From assembly GCA_024734555.1 (NCBI GenBank), contig JANPWX010000343.1:311397-375396 (forward strand): 64,000 bases of DNA. The letters run 5' to 3'. This document shows, piece after piece, positions 10,015 to 22,500 of this stretch. The stretch comes from Trochalopteron elliotii (taxonomy: Eukaryota; Chordata; Aves; Passeriformes; Leiothrichidae). Positions within the stretch are counted from its first letter, which is position 1; each line of letters opens with the position of its first letter. The translations under genes were made by a program, and so were the position numbers. The notes beneath the pieces are model-generated. The model searched no databases and was not told where the DNA came from. It was given only the letters and a program-made list of their open reading frames with translations.

Positions 10015-13000
10015 TTCATTTTCCAATTAATTAGCCCCGCTGTTCTCTAAGGCCAGTCCATCCTTGCTGCTCACCCACATGGGGGCACCTGGGGGATCTG
10101 CCACTGCTATTTCTCCCATGGAAATGGGAACAGAGCTCATCCTGCCTTTTCTTAGCAGCCAACCTGCAGGTTTTCAGCTCCAGCCTACCTGCCAGGTTCC
10201 TGGAAGGAGCACAGTGAGGAGCTGCAGTTTTCTATTCTCACGTCTATTACCGTACCAGGAATGTGCTCCATGGTGACACCTGGTTTTTCAGCCTTCTGGA
10301 GGAACTGAATTAATCATCCTTTTCCTTGTCTGTCACATCGTCTCTCCAGGATGCTCTGTGAGAGCCTTAAGCCTGATTAAATATACAGTGCACTTCCTCC
10401 AATGTATTTTGGGGGTGTGAAGGAAGGAGCAGGTAATTTAAGGTGAGCAGGAATGTACTTTCTGAGGGATGAGTTTGCCTAGCAGTAAAATCTGTGCTCA
10501 CTCCTGGTGTGTCAGCACAAACTGGGGGTTAAACACAACAACTCGACCACTTCAGCCAAGTTCCTCATACAAAAGGCAGTATCAGACTGAATAATGTGCA
10601 GGATAAATTGCAGGATTTGTGCATAAAACAGATGGTAATTTGCAATAGCCAGATTTAATTTACTTGGGGAATGCTTGTCTAATGCAGACAGAGCCTCTGT
10701 CCACCAGATATTGCAGGTAAATGCCATAACCAGCAAAGGAGGGCCAGGCCTCGTGGGGCTGAGGAAGTCCAGGCTCTCTGGGCATGTCAGAGAGCGCAGG
10801 GGAAATGTGGGAGTTCAGAGAACAGCTTGTTCTGAGTGCAGGCTCTCAGATTTTGGCTGAATTAGGTTATTGATTCACCTGCTCTTGTTGTGCACACAAG
10901 GAAGCATGGCTTGATGGGGTTTTAGTGGAAGCCATAAATAAGCAGAAATTAGAGAAGAAATCTGTCTTTTGTGGTGCTTTGTGAAGCAGGGGCTGGAGGA
11001 GGCAAGTGAAGAGGCCCCTGGCACACACACTGCCAGCACAGCTCCAGCAGAGCTCTGGGCTAATCCTTCTGCTCCCAGAGGAGCTTTTGGGCACCTCCCT
11101 CCCTGGGTGACAAGCAGTGCCATGGCTGGTGCCCCCTCCCTGCTCCATGGGCCACTCAACACCTGCATTACCTAAATACAGTGAACAGACAGGAAAGAGC
11201 TGCCTTGGGGACAACTGTAGGTGACCCTGAGTCCGGCTCCTGTTAGAAATCTTTATTTTTTTCCTGTGATATCTACTGGATTGTTTGCAAAGTCAAAAAT
11301 CTTCTCTACTGATATCACTGAAATGATTTCTCCAGTGTTTTATGTCTTTCCTCCCTCCAGGGTAAAATGACAGAGGGGTTTGTGAGCTCAGGGATGGGGA
11401 GGTGAACTGGGCTCTCCCTGTCACCTGCAATCAGGGGAGTCCCTCGGGAACTCAGAGCCCTCCACGCCTGCACATTTCACAGCTGCCTCTGGCAGGGAGG
11501 AACTCAAGCCCTGAGTTACTGCTGCCAGCATCACACTCAGCCACAGACCTAGCTCACAGAAAAGCCATTTTCCCTTTCTTTCTAGCCTATATTTATGTTG
11601 TTTCCTCTCCCGCAGCGCCGACCCAGAGGTGTACCTCTCTCAATTTCCCTGTTTTCTCCCACACTGTCATTCCCCCTCCTTCCCCCAGCTCTTCAGGCAC
11701 TGGAGAGCATTATCTGTATCTGCAGGCTGTCACTTGTCTGGCTGATCCACATCCCACACAAACTTTTCTGCTGCTTTGCCCTGCTTTAGTGCATCTTTCA
11801 GCACTCCCTCCTCTTCTTTTGACACCCAGGTTTTGTTTTTGGGGTTTTTTCCATACTCAGCCTGTCATACTGGAAGCTTTGTGCCTCCTGCAGAGTGCCA
11901 GACACCTGCACCTTCATCTTGCTGGTCCTTCAAAATCTGTCTTGGCAACTTAACTCTTCCCCCACAGATCTCCTTTTGGAGCAGCCAGCAGTGGGGATGC
12001 TTTTGGGCAGCCCTGCAGGGAGCAGAGTGGGGAGACAGTCCAGTGCCCCTGCCCAAACAGTGCTGCTACAGTGCACTCCCCACCCCTGCACCTCAAATCA
12101 TTCACACCGAGGAAATCCCAACATCTAGGGCAGGACAGCATTCCTGAGGGCAGGAAATCCCACCCCACAGGCTCACAGGAATTTTGTACTGCAGCTGATG
12201 TAGGATTCTGCAAAGCCCAAGTTCCTCCAGCCTGGAGAGCAAGATTCCAGGCTCCACACACAAATGCAGTAAGTTTCCTTACCAACTTCGGCACCAAAAG
12301 CCGCTCTGCAGAACTTAAATATTTCAGTAAAACCTTCTGGGATGGGAACAGAAAGGGATCTTTATGGGCATTTACTCAGTGGAAGCTCTCTGGTGCTCCT
12401 CTGGGATCAGGGTATCCCATCAGAATGACTGGCAGGAGAAACAGTAACTCATCCCTCATCCCTGCATACGCAGCAGGAAGGGAACTGCCCTCCAAATGTA
12501 TGGAGCTATTTCCTGCAGCTTTAGACTTTGATTGTCAAGGAATATAGAGTGAGTGACACCAGTAAATTCCAATTCCCACCACTCCCTGTGTGCCCCTGGG
12601 AATGTCCCAGCCCATTAATGTCAGCCTGTGGTTGTCCTTGCCTGCTGTGGCTGCCCAAATTTCACACTCAGGCCGGGCCACCCTTGCACAACAACCTCTC
12701 TCGTTGTTTTAAAGGGTAGTTTTTTCTTCTGATTCTGCCTCTTTTTTTTAATGGGAAAGAAATAAAAACTCTGTTGATGAAACCAGGACAAGCTGAAACA
12801 CATGAGGTGATGTCCCTAGTCTGGCAGACCCTGGGATGTCAGAAAGAAAAGCCTGTTTGCTGCTGCGGGACACACGTGGGGCTCTCTGGGGATGCCGGGG
12901 GCTCTGTGCAGCTCTGAGCTGCTGCACCTCTTGTTGTGACCTCTGTCCCTGCATTACAGGCCCCTGGCCCAGGCTGGGGAGTGCCTTTGTTGTGCTCTCA

Positions 13001-13075
13001 GCCAGAGGAATCAGAGGGACTGACAGATTTCAGGGTACAGGGCCCATGTGGAGCTCTGCCCCCCAGCCCCAGTAC

Positions 13076-13257
13076 CTGCTTGAGGATTTCTGCCGCCGTC
13101 TCGTGTGAGCAATCAAATATCACATAGAACTCCTTGCCCTTCTTCATCTCCTTCAGCAGAGGCCTGGCATCCTTGTTCCCAGAGGGCAGCTGCCGGATTT
13201 TGATCTTGATGTTGTATCTGGAAGGGGCTTTGATGAGCTCCTGCAGGCGAATTAGAC
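13076..13257 (-). CDS. GRIK1: GRIK1 exon 4 (amino-terminal domain)
   Basis: This exon starts in phase 1 (GT completing a glycine codon) and encodes [20 protein letters not shown], then [32 protein letters not shown] and TAAEILKQ, about residues 182-242 of human GluK1. As I recall the human sequence, the only visible change is R for K in KDARPL. The acceptor is TCGTTTTTCAG and the donor is CAG followed by GTACTG. The exon is 182 bp, as in the human gene. GRIK2 is excluded because it has LPADTKDA and [14 protein letters not shown]3 is about 73%, intermediate between exon 2 and exons 6-7. The preceding exon 3, which should supply the YEDST residues, is not found. Confidence 0.97.
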
Positions 13258-14603
13258 CTGAAAAACGACAGGCAATGACACAATCACCATCCTGTGCCAC
13301 GGGGGTTTATTGTTGGTTAAACAGGGTCTCTCGCACTCCACACTCCCTAAGGATAATTGCTAGTTCCATATTTGCCAGCTTCCTAGCTAATATTGTTAAA
13401 GCTTTTCGTTCCCATGTTTATACTTGGCTTCAACATCTAAATGTCTTTAACTGGCTGACTACAGGATATGTTTGCCTTGATGTAATACAGTATAAACATG
13501 TTGTAGTGTGTTTAAACTGCGACATAAAAAGCAAATAAGGCTTCTTCCTGTGCAGTTCATTCTTATTCCAATACCAAACAGCAAGAAGATAAAACTGAGG
13601 GAACCTCCTCCTGACTTTCCTGCCTGATGTCCCTCGGCAGCTGTGAGATCTTACAGAATCTTTTGAGATGCAGCTCTGTGTCCTCAAACACAGGTGATTT
13701 CTCCAGCTCAATGTTCAGCTGGCACAGCTTTCCATGCCTTAGCTGAAGTCAGTGGAGCTCAGCCAGAGCCTTGTCCAAGTGTTTAAACACAGTGCAGTTC
13801 CAGTGGCTAATTCAGCACTCCTGTGCAATTTGCACTGCCTCCAAAACCGAGGGAAGACAGTTTAGAGCTCTTGGAGGTGTGTGATTACAGCCTCTCATTA
13901 TCCACGAATGCAATTCACCCACACAAAATTCCTGATCTCCTGCTGAGGGGAAGTGAAAGGCTGCCTTAAAAATATGCAGAGAGAGAGAGAACACAGGGCA
14001 AGGAGTGCTTCTTGAACAAAAATCAAACAAATTATTTATTAAAATGAAGGCACTCCTGCCCGTCCTGCTGGGAGTGGGGATAATATTTGTGTGGGCTGTG
14101 AGTGCCCCTGGTTGAGTGGCACATCCAGGGCAAGGCAAAGCTCCCTCTTCCCTCCCAGGTTCTCAGGGCTTGCTGAGCCCAGGGCTGCTGGCTTTCACTC
14201 AGTACTGGCAGCGTGTTTGGGGGAAAGCTGCTCTCCCCCCTCGCAGGGCCAGGCCTGTTCCTCACAGGTTTTCAAGTACCAACAGAGAACATGAAACATT
14301 TTAAGCACTCAGCTGGAAATGCTGGGCCAGGAGCTGAGGAGCAGATTGTGATGGGAATGGGCTCCCAGCACTCACTGACAAAGGTGTCAGTGTCCCCTGG
14401 CTGCGACAGTGCAGCCTGGCTGTACCCAGGGCTCACTCCTGGCTGCAGTGTCCTGGGATGGCAGCTCCAGGAGGGGAAACTCAGATTTGGGAGGAGGAGT
14501 CTGGCATCCAGGGAAGCCTTCATCTCATCCACACCTCACACTGAGAGCTGGTGTTTGTCTTCCCAGCAACAAAAAGTACTTGAGTGCAAGTGTGGTGAAA
14601 AGC

Positions 14604-14623
14604 AAAAAAAAAAAAAAAAAAAA
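14604..14623 (+). repeat. Poly-A tract
   Basis: A run of about 19-20 adenines lies in the intron. I see no retroposed gene upstream of it, so it reads as a simple repeat. Confidence 0.9.
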
Positions 14624-14700
14624 GGTAGGATTTGCCAACCTACCTCCCTGTCCTTTTGGGGGGTAGAAATTACCGTGTGCCTTAAAATATCTCCTTTGGT

Positions 14701-14701
14701 N
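14701..14701. other. Single undetermined base (N), possible collapsed gap
   Basis: One N interrupts the interval in which GRIK1 exon 3 is expected. A poly-A run ends about 75 bp before it and a G7 run follows within 20 bp, so local assembly was probably difficult. Confidence 0.9.
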
Positions 14702-14811
14702 GGGACAGCCAGGGGGGGTCATGCTCTGCTCCCAGGGAACAGGGACAGGAGGAGAAGGAACGGCCTCAGGCTGGGCCAGGGGAGGTTTGGATTGCATGGC
14801 ACAAGAATTTC

Positions 14812-15012
14812 CCCATGGAAAGGGTTGTTAAGCATTGTCAGGGGCTGCCCAGGGATGTTTGGAGTGCCCATTCCTGGAGATGTCCAAGGAATTCCTGGAC
14901 ATGGCACTCAGTGCTCTGGGCTGGGGACAAGGTGGGCATTGGGCAAGCTGGGACTCCATGGGCTCAGAGATCTTTTCCAACCTCAGTGATTCTGGTTTGA
15001 TTGTGGTTCTGA
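14812..15012 (+). mobile_element. CR1 LINE fragment, 3' end, sense on plus strand
   Basis: The sequence follows the CR1 3' consensus: GGGCTGCCCAGGGATG, then the GGAGATGTCCAAGGAATTCC block, and the tail TTTTCCAACCTCAGTGATTC with degenerate octamer repeats. It is antisense to GRIK1. A related copy in the opposite orientation lies at 45090-45255. Confidence 0.85.
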
Positions 15013-15579
15013 AAATGGCTTTACTGATCAGCTTCATATCCTTGACCTTGCTTGCTATGAATAAAACTTTCTCTGCTCATTTCCTTGCAGATCACATGGA
15101 TTCCTGAACTGCCTTTCTCAGAATGGCTTTGTCCTGGAGGAACCAGGAGCTCAAAGGAATGTCACAGGAAGGAAGTTCCATGGCAGAGTGTCAGGTAATA
15201 CATCCCTGGAGCCACAGCAGGCTCTCCACAGATCCCCCTGGGACTGGCACCTTTCCACCTGTGGGAGCTGCTCTAATTTCAGGCTGCTGCAGGGACACGA
15301 GCAGCAAAGGGCACCTCCATTCACTGCTCTCCATAATCTGTGTTTACAAAGCAGGTAGGATTGCCTAAAGCCCTTGGTAACAGCACAGGGAAATAAAGAA
15401 CCCCCACACTCTGACATTTTATACTCCTCCAAATCAGCCAAATGCATCAACAAAGGTTTCCTCCTCCTTGTGCCCACATCTCAGCCTGAAGAACCCTGCC
15501 TGGAGTTGTCTTTGCAGCTTTTTTTCTTTGCAGATTTTTCTTTCCCTGCCATGTCTTTGCAGGCTGGCAGACAAGAGAT

Positions 15580-15621
15580 GAAGTGATATCAGTTATTTTT
15601 GAAGTGATATCAGTTATTTCT
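15580..15621 (+). repeat. 21-bp tandem duplication
   Basis: The unit GAAGTGATATCAGTTATTT is repeated head to tail with one to two mismatches at the end. Confidence 0.9.
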
Positions 15622-16388
15622 GTCCATGGGTAAAATTTACTGCCAGTGTTTTTAACAAGGCTCCCAGCTGGGACAAAGCCCTGCACTGAGCTGCAGGGCT
15701 GCTCCCTTTGTGAGGGTGGGAAGTTTAGAAATGACTCTGATTGAGTGAAACATGAAATAAACCAACTTCTACAATGAGCTCAGATTCTCTAAATTCGTAT
15801 TTAGCTCTCTGGCTGTAATAGAGTATGACAGAAAATCAATTATTTTCTGTTTCCATTCTACAGATGAGTGTTTCACAGACAGCATGAGGTGCACAGGCTT
15901 TCCAGGTTTAATTCAGAAGCCTTTCCATAGGATCACAGGTTTTAACATGCAAATTCCATAAAAAACTTCAATAATTCATGATGAGAAGAAATTACTGCTG
16001 TCTGTGTGAGTTTCTTGCATGTAGATTGACAACTTCCTACATATTAAATGGAGAAGGCACTTTCACAACAGGCACAGAAGAGAGTCTCACTCTAGAGGGA
16101 ATCTGAAATTCTGTCTCAGCCTGGATTATACAGATTATAAATCCACCAGGCTTCAGATTCTGTGGCATGTAGCACCAGCATATACCTGATAACCGAAAAA
16201 GAATGCAAAAAAAGCCATTTAAAGCTCTTCTTGGTGTTCTTTGAAATCATTCTCCTTTTCTCCACTTTTACTAAGAAGCTGAAGCAGCATGACGAAAAAC
16301 TGGTAGATGTTTGAAAGGTGACAGCTCACCAGCTTGGTTTTTATTTTCCAGCCTTCTAGCAAATCCAGTTCCAGGAACTGGGCTGCCC

Positions 16389-16411
16389 TTTATAACATTT
16401 TATGTTATAAA
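16389..16411. repeat. Short perfect inverted repeat
   Basis: TTTATAACAT and ATGTTATAAA form 10-bp arms around a 3-nt TTT spacer. It could fold as a hairpin, but such AT palindromes are common in introns. Confidence 0.7.
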
Positions 16412-17072
16412 ACAAGTTTTGAGCTTGCTTCCTAGAGGCCAAGGAACTCATGGAGCTTAAGGAAAGCTGTGACTTATTACCCCTCTCTGTTTTGGCCTGC
16501 AAGTCAATTAGATGAGAGTAAATTGGGCTATAATTTTCTTTCTCAGGAAAAAAAAAAAAAGGAGGCATAAAAATTCCAAATTTGACCACTCCAATTCTTG
16601 CAGTTGTTTATAACAGAGAAACTTATTTCTGTCTCCAGGGCTGTGAATATTAATATTTCAGGGCAGGGGGGCTACTGGCCCCTGGCCTTTAAAATGCAGT
16701 AGAAATAATTTACCAATAATGGGTATCTGTGCTAATTACGGGTTGTGACACCCCACTGTGCTTCCTGTGAGTCTGTGATCATTTTTCTGCAGAATTCCAG
16801 GTGGCAAATCTGTGTTTTGGAAAGAAGGATGGCTTGGACTCGCCTCCTGCCATCTGGGGCTCTGAGCATGCAGACAGGACGTGGGGATTTATTCAGAATG
16901 CTCATGACAGGTCCAAGCCCAGCTTGATCCTTAGTTCAAACACCTCTGAAAGATTCATTTCATGTTCCTGTTGGTACACATGACACAGGCAGAGCAGCAA
17001 AGGAGATCAGGCTGGGGAAAGGGATAAAGTACAAACCGCAAATGTAACTGACACAGTAATTGAGATAATTAC

Positions 17073-17240
17073 CTCTCCTCGAGGCTTCAAAACTATCGAA
17101 GAGGTTAATTCTCTGGATGTCATAGGTTAATGTGGTATTAGGCATCAGTGTTCTGTTCCTGTTAATGTTGCTGACAGCAAACTTGAATGCCAATTCTTCA
17201 ATATTAACAGGTTCATTTTCCACAGTTTCAAATATCCCTC
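17073..17240 (-). CDS. GRIK1: GRIK1 exon 2 (start of the mature amino-terminal domain)
   Basis: This exon starts in phase 1 with GA GGG ATA and encodes [20 protein letters not shown], then [20 protein letters not shown] and [15 protein letters not shown], about residues 40-95 of human GluK1. These are the first residues after signal-peptide cleavage and the first beta strand and helix of the domain. Two N-glycosylation sequons, NRT and NTT, match the known N68 and N74 sites. The acceptor is TTCCAACAG and the donor is GAG followed by GTAATT. The exon is 168 bp, as in human. Only 24 of 55 full codons end in G or C. It ends in phase 1, so it could join in frame to exon 3 or directly to exon 4. 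Confidence 0.97.
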
Positions 17241-19517
17241 CTGTTGGAACAGAGATAAATGAGGATTATTCTCCTCCTAATCACCGCACAGAAAGAGGGA
17301 AAAATAAATTAGGAGCCATAATTTGTGAGTGTTCATCAAGGCAAACCTGATGGCTGCTCAAAGCACTACAGCAACAGCACAGTGGATCCTCAGTTTTTAT
17401 CTGCCCTGGCACTGGGGTTAACTCAATATTATGAATGTTGCTCCACAAACATCTGGGGAAGATGACACATTTATTGTCCAGCCTTTTCAGAGGGACATTT
17501 TAAATGCCTGTGAAAACTTCTGTCCAGCTCCTTTCTAAGGAAAGTGGGGATGGACATGGGTCTTGTTCTCCCTGCTCCAGTCTGATCTGTATTTGGAGAT
17601 GAAACTTGGATGTTGTGGGTGTTTTCTGAAGTGTTTCTGCACATCCTGGCAGCCCAAGACCCACGGAGGAGTTTGAGAGCAAAAGGCCTGAGAGTCTCCC
17701 CTTGAGATCTGTGTTTCCTCTGGTTTTTCATAAACCTCAGGCAGCATTGTTGGTCATTCCTCAGCTTGCTCAGGGACAGGGGAATATTTCTGCTTTTTCC
17801 AAGGAAAAGGAGCTGAACCTGTGGACACAGCACGTGGCTGAGCTTTCCAAAAAGAAAATGAGCAAGTTTTCCAAAAGAGGGCTGTAAATATCCCTAATTT
17901 TGAAGTGTAATGATCTTCCTTGGAGTGTATCCTGGTATGGGGAAGGTGTCTCAAGGCCACAGCCTGTCCCAGCAGACTGGGATGTCCTCTCCCTCCAGCC
18001 TCCAGAGACCTCATTATGCCAACAGCACATTCCCTCTGTCCAGGGGCAGTGGGATTTGAGGAATGCACAGCAAACACAGCTAATTTTACAAAATAGCTCC
18101 TCTAAACAGAAATCTTCAGCTTCAGTGCTTGATTTTGCAATTTACTCATTTAGTGCAAGTCACTAGAGAATACTTTGGATTTCTCACTTACATATTTCCT
18201 CATTTCCCCATGTTCAGTTTGAGGCCCCTCTCTCTGTAATTTGTGGCCACCTGAGTGCATTCAGCTCATGAGCTGCAGTCTCCTGCAGTTTTGATGTCAC
18301 CCATGTAGGAATAACACAGTCATTGGCTGACCAGTAGAAATGGGAACACACTGGAGTCAAAACCTGGCTTGAATTTTAACCCAGCAATGAAGAGCTTGGA
18401 GGCTACCAACCCCAGTCTGGTGATGTTATCCCTGGAATAAACAGCATTATTTGATCTCCTGAACCCACACAGAGCAATGCCTCAACATGGCTTAAACAAT
18501 GTGCCAACTTCAGCAATTTTCTTGTGCACTCCATGGATTTCTCATGCACAATGTGCAGATATCAGAACCTCAGAGACTTCTTCCCTCTTCCTCAGAAAAC
18601 ATCCAAGTGATTACAAAAGAGTGTGATACACAAAAACAGCCCAAAAAAACCAAAAGCCTAAGTGCAGGATTTGGAACCAAAACATCAAGTTTAGTGCTGA
18701 AAGCCAGCAGGATTTTCCAGAGCTGCAAACTCCAGATCACCTGAAGGGAAAAAAATCTAAAGCCTGTCCTTTCAGATACAATCCTGTAATTCCTTATCCC
18801 AGCTATGATCCCAGCAAGTTTAGTGGTTAAATTCAATCATCTTTCCCTCACTTCACCCGAGGCAGACAATTCTCTTCACTCAGCTGCAATGCCAGTCTGG
18901 GCTTGGGCCAGAAAGTTCCACTGCTGAGTGTTCCTTGAATCCCTGCTGGAAGCAGCAGAGCTTGGCTCTGTCAGGGCAGCTGGATGTCACAGCCTGAGAT
19001 AACCTAGACACAAGGGTGTCCACAATCCCTCCCCACTTCCAGTGGGATGGGTATTTTGCCATTTGATCCTGGCAAAAACCCCTCCACCTCAGAAATTATC
19101 ACTGTGCATTCCATCACTTTCTGCTTTTCTTTTTTTAAATTAATTAAAACTACTTCATCCAACCACCCTTGAGGCAACCTTCATACCTGGATGTACACAA
19201 GCACTCCCTCATTCTAGGGCCAGAACTATTTCCCTCCCTCTAATCAACTGCCAATTAAATGAAGATTAATTTTAATTAATGATGTATAACCAGGAACTAT
19301 TTATACTTCATTAGCAGAATTCCACAGGATTTTTCCTTCTGGAAAGCTCAGTGGGAGCAGGAAGGCAGGGAGGGGAAGGAGGGGTGATGGGAAGAGGGGA
19401 AGTTTTGTGTGGTTTTCTGAGCAAACCAATCCAAACTCCACACTATCAACTGGAGCAGGAAAGCACTCTCAGGAGCTGACTGCAGGCTTTATTTGCTGGG
19501 GGGATACCTTGGATAAA

Positions 19518-19585
19518 ACGTGGAACCCTGGAATAGTTTGGGTTGGAGGGGGCCTTAAAGCTCCTCCAGCCCCACGCCCAGCCAC
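19518..19585 (-). mobile_element. CR1 LINE 3' fragment, minus orientation
   Basis: AATAGTTTGGGTTGGAGGGG followed by CCTTAAAGCTC is the reverse complement of the CR1 3' end. Confidence 0.75.
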
Positions 19586-22500
19586 GGACAAAGCCCATGA
19601 GGGTGTTGACGGAGGCAATAATTCCTCACTCTGACTGAGCTGATACTGCATTTAAAAGGTTGGACTGCACCTATTCGAGCTTGATTCTTCTGTTCAGGCC
19701 CATTCAACTGCTAAGAAAGAGTTGAATCACTCGATAAATCTGCATCACAAACAAGCTGTGCTGTAGCATTTTCGTCCATCCATCCCTAAGGAAATCCAGC
19801 AATTCCATAAATAGCCTCTTCTCCTCCTGCCGATGACTGACAGCCAAGCTCAGAATTTATTGTAAGGTCCAGGTTAAAAGGAAAATAGCAGAGTAAGTGA
19901 CAAGTTTGACGAAGAGCCAGTTTGTCAGATGATTCATTTAAATAAAGTAGTTACTATACAACATTTTAGAAACAAATTAACCACAGCATTGTACAAGGGA
20001 AGAAAGAAAGGAAGGAAAAAGAAATCCGTGTTAGCTCAAGACATAAATGATGTTCCAGGAATGAAGCTGTTATTGCTGAGTGTGAGAACAAGCACTGGCT
20101 TTCATGTTGGGCTGCTGGTAGCACTTAAGTGGGAAAAACCAGATTTTGGAGTTCTCCCTTTCAGATCCCTCCTCCCTCAGTCAGGGAGTGAATCTTCCAT
20201 AGCAAACCAAAGGCTTTGGTCAGTGGCAGACCTGACATTTCACAGCACATGATTTGTAACGTGATTTCTTCAAGGGTGAAGGAATAAAACAATATCTGCC
20301 CCTCCTTGGAATTCAGCAGTGGAAGGGAAGAGGGGATGACAGCCTGGGTACAGCTGCTCTGCCAAAAGGGGCCAAGCCATGAGAGTCAAAGTGACAGGCA
20401 GGGCAAAGCATCAGCTTCATTCACTCTCTGAGCACAAAACCCCCACAGCAAGGAAAATGTCACAACTGCACAGCACACTTCAGCAGGCACACCTGGAAAA
20501 GCTCCTCCAGCTCTCCCAGGCAAGCAAATATTTCCATTTCAAGGGGTTGTCAGGGACTGAGGGAGTTTCAGTAAAGGTCAGGGCTGAATCCATCCCCAAA
20601 GGGGGATTTTACAGTTTGTGACTCTTTCTAGTTGAGGAGAAACCCCTGTTTGCACATGGTTGATGCCCACATTTCCTGGCGCAGAGGAGGAATTTTCCCA
20701 GGCTGGGGAGGTGCTGGGACACGGGATGACACATGGAATCAGTGATGTGGAAGCACAGGGGCTGCTGGATGCTGCTCCATCCCTGAGCTGGGAGCCACTG
20801 AGAGCTCCCCAGGGCAGCCCAGGGCCAGCACAGGCAGGTGCTTTGCTGGCAGGGCTTCCAGAAACATCTGAGCATCCATTTCCTGCAGAGATTCCTGCTT
20901 CCCTTTCCACAGGGAACCTGGGAGGTCCAGGAGGACTCATTAAAACCCACCTGCCAGTCACTGAAGGGAAAGGGGAGCTGAAATCCTAAATCCTGATGCC
21001 TGTGAGCTCTGTGCTGTGCTGTCCCCGAGCTGAAGCTGTTGCTGGTGCCAGGTTGGTGCAGGGGGTTCACGAAGCCAAATGAACACAAGGTTTGTCCTTG
21101 GCTCTTTGACAGGATATGGATTCCATGGGGGTCTGGATCACACGCACTCAGTGGGGCTGGGGCAGATTGAAGGCTCAAAAAGGAGCAGGGCACAGCAGAA
21201 CTGTGCTGAGCAAGGTCTTTTTCTCCAGATAATTCCCTCTGACAGGGTTCCACTCAGGCTGAAAGCACCTGCTACTGGGAACCCCCTCCAAGTGTATTTT
21301 TCCATCCTTATCCCTCAGCAAAGGACAGACTCTCCTGTGCCATGTGGTGTGCAGCAGGGAGCCAGTGCCTGTGCACTCACCACACTCATCTCCCCAGAGA
21401 ATAATCAAAGAAGTTATTGCTCACAGTGTAGCAGCACCTTCCTTTGCAAAGTTCCCTCTCTGCTGGTGTGAGGTTATCCAGAAACTGGCTGTTACCTCGA
21501 ATTTAGACAGGACCCCTGAGCTACTCTGTTATGTGGATGTGCACTGAAGTTTCTCAGGAAGAATGGTGAAAACCCCAGCCCTGCAAGGAGCAGGAATTGC
21601 AATTTGTATTTGCACACCCTGCAGGCTGCAGAGGGTTCACTCCCCGAGGTTCTCCTGGGGCACAGGGGCATGTTTGGCTGGCAGAGCCCACCCTGAGCCA
21701 TCAGCATTCTGTGCACTGGCTGAGCCTGCAGCAGCCCTGGGATTGAGGAGCTGTTATCATCCTCATTTTACACACAGTGGAGCTGAGAGAGCCACGTTCC
21801 CACTACCATTCCCTCTCCAATATGTTCAAAAAGTTGCTTTGGAAGCCTTCCATGCACTGTGCTCTGTTCCAGCCCATTCCCACCCTCTGCAAAGCCCTGG
21901 CCATCCCTTGGCACCCTCATCCCTGCAGTCCCCAGGCTGGGTCCTGGCCAGTGCTCCCAGTTCTCCTCCCCAGAGCTCCATCCTGCCCCATGTCACTGCC
22001 ATTGTCCTGCCCCTGCCAGCACTGGGATCGTTTCCCCTCTGGAACTCATCACCCTCATCAGGCTCCTGCTTTTAGGGTGCACTCAAACAAAACTCCAGGG
22101 CCTGCCCTTCTCCCCCCTTGTGTTCAGCCATCAGAGTCTCAAAGGAAATGTGGTGAGCACAGAAATCCAAATACCCCACTCTGGAACCCCCCTGGATTTC
22201 TGCCTCACCTCAAAGAACTTTGCAGTTATTTGATCCCTGTAGATTGAAAGTTTGTGAAGACTGTAAGAAATCTGCAGCCAAACAGAGTTTTTTGAATGTA
22301 ATAAATGCCAGGGCTGGCTCTGAGATTGGGGTCATGGTTTAATTCTCCTCTCTATGGCTGTGGGGAGCTGAAACCTGGGACAGGCTCAGGACCCAGCCCT
22401 GACCAAGGGAGGGAATGAGCCCCAAGTGTCAAACTCAGCAAATGGGATTTTTTGAAGAAGGCTCTGCTTGTTTATAGAATACTAGGCTTGTCACTGCCTA

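Larger units (their letters stand above)
6331..13075 (-). other. GRIK1 intron 4 (6745 bp)
   Basis: The donor is CAG followed by GTACTG and the acceptor is TTTCACAG. The intron holds a 21-bp minisatellite (6971-7201), a 57-58 bp tandem duplication (9899-10014) and two AT-rich stretches with paired homeodomain or MEF2-like motifs (8790-8920 and 9310-9430). I recognise no CR1 copy and no other coding exon. The 183-codon plus-strand open frame at 11402-11953 has no recognisable domain. Confidence 0.9.
13258..17072 (-). other. Interval between exons 4 and 2, expected to contain exon 3 but lacking it
   Basis: In the family, an exon of about 258 bp encoding the segment from CDQLALG to VYEDST lies here. 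I read the interval on both strands for the complement of that sequence and found none. It contains a CR1 fragment (14812-15012), an A19 tract, an exact 21-bp tandem duplication (15580-15621), a short perfect inverted repeat (16389-16411) and one N at 14701. The rest is unremarkable intron sequence. Confidence 0.8.
2547..17240 (-). other. GRIK1: GRIK1 gene, partial (exons 2 and 4-7 of the amino-terminal domain)
   Basis: Five exons on the minus strand encode consecutive parts of the GluK1 kainate receptor subunit, except for one missing block. GluK1 is a postsynaptic and presynaptic glutamate-gated cation channel subunit. All exons seen here belong to the extracellular amino-terminal domain (ANF_receptor/LIVBP-like fold), which drives subunit assembly. 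The exon lengths (168, 182, 54, 174 and 144 bp) are those I recall for the human gene, and every junction keeps the frame. Paralogue choice rests on residues that differ from GRIK2 and GRIK3, such as SGNKDA in exon 4, ILSMGMM in exon 5 and [14 protein letters not shown] in exon 7. Visible introns are 832, 2580 and 6745 bp, plus 3815 bp where exon 3 is missing. Exon 1, exon 3 and exons after 7 are not in the window. Confidence 0.96.

Noticed and set aside
11402..11953. 183-codon plus-strand frame in intron 4
   Set aside because: C/T-rich composition, no recognisable domain, and frames are also open on overlapping phases.
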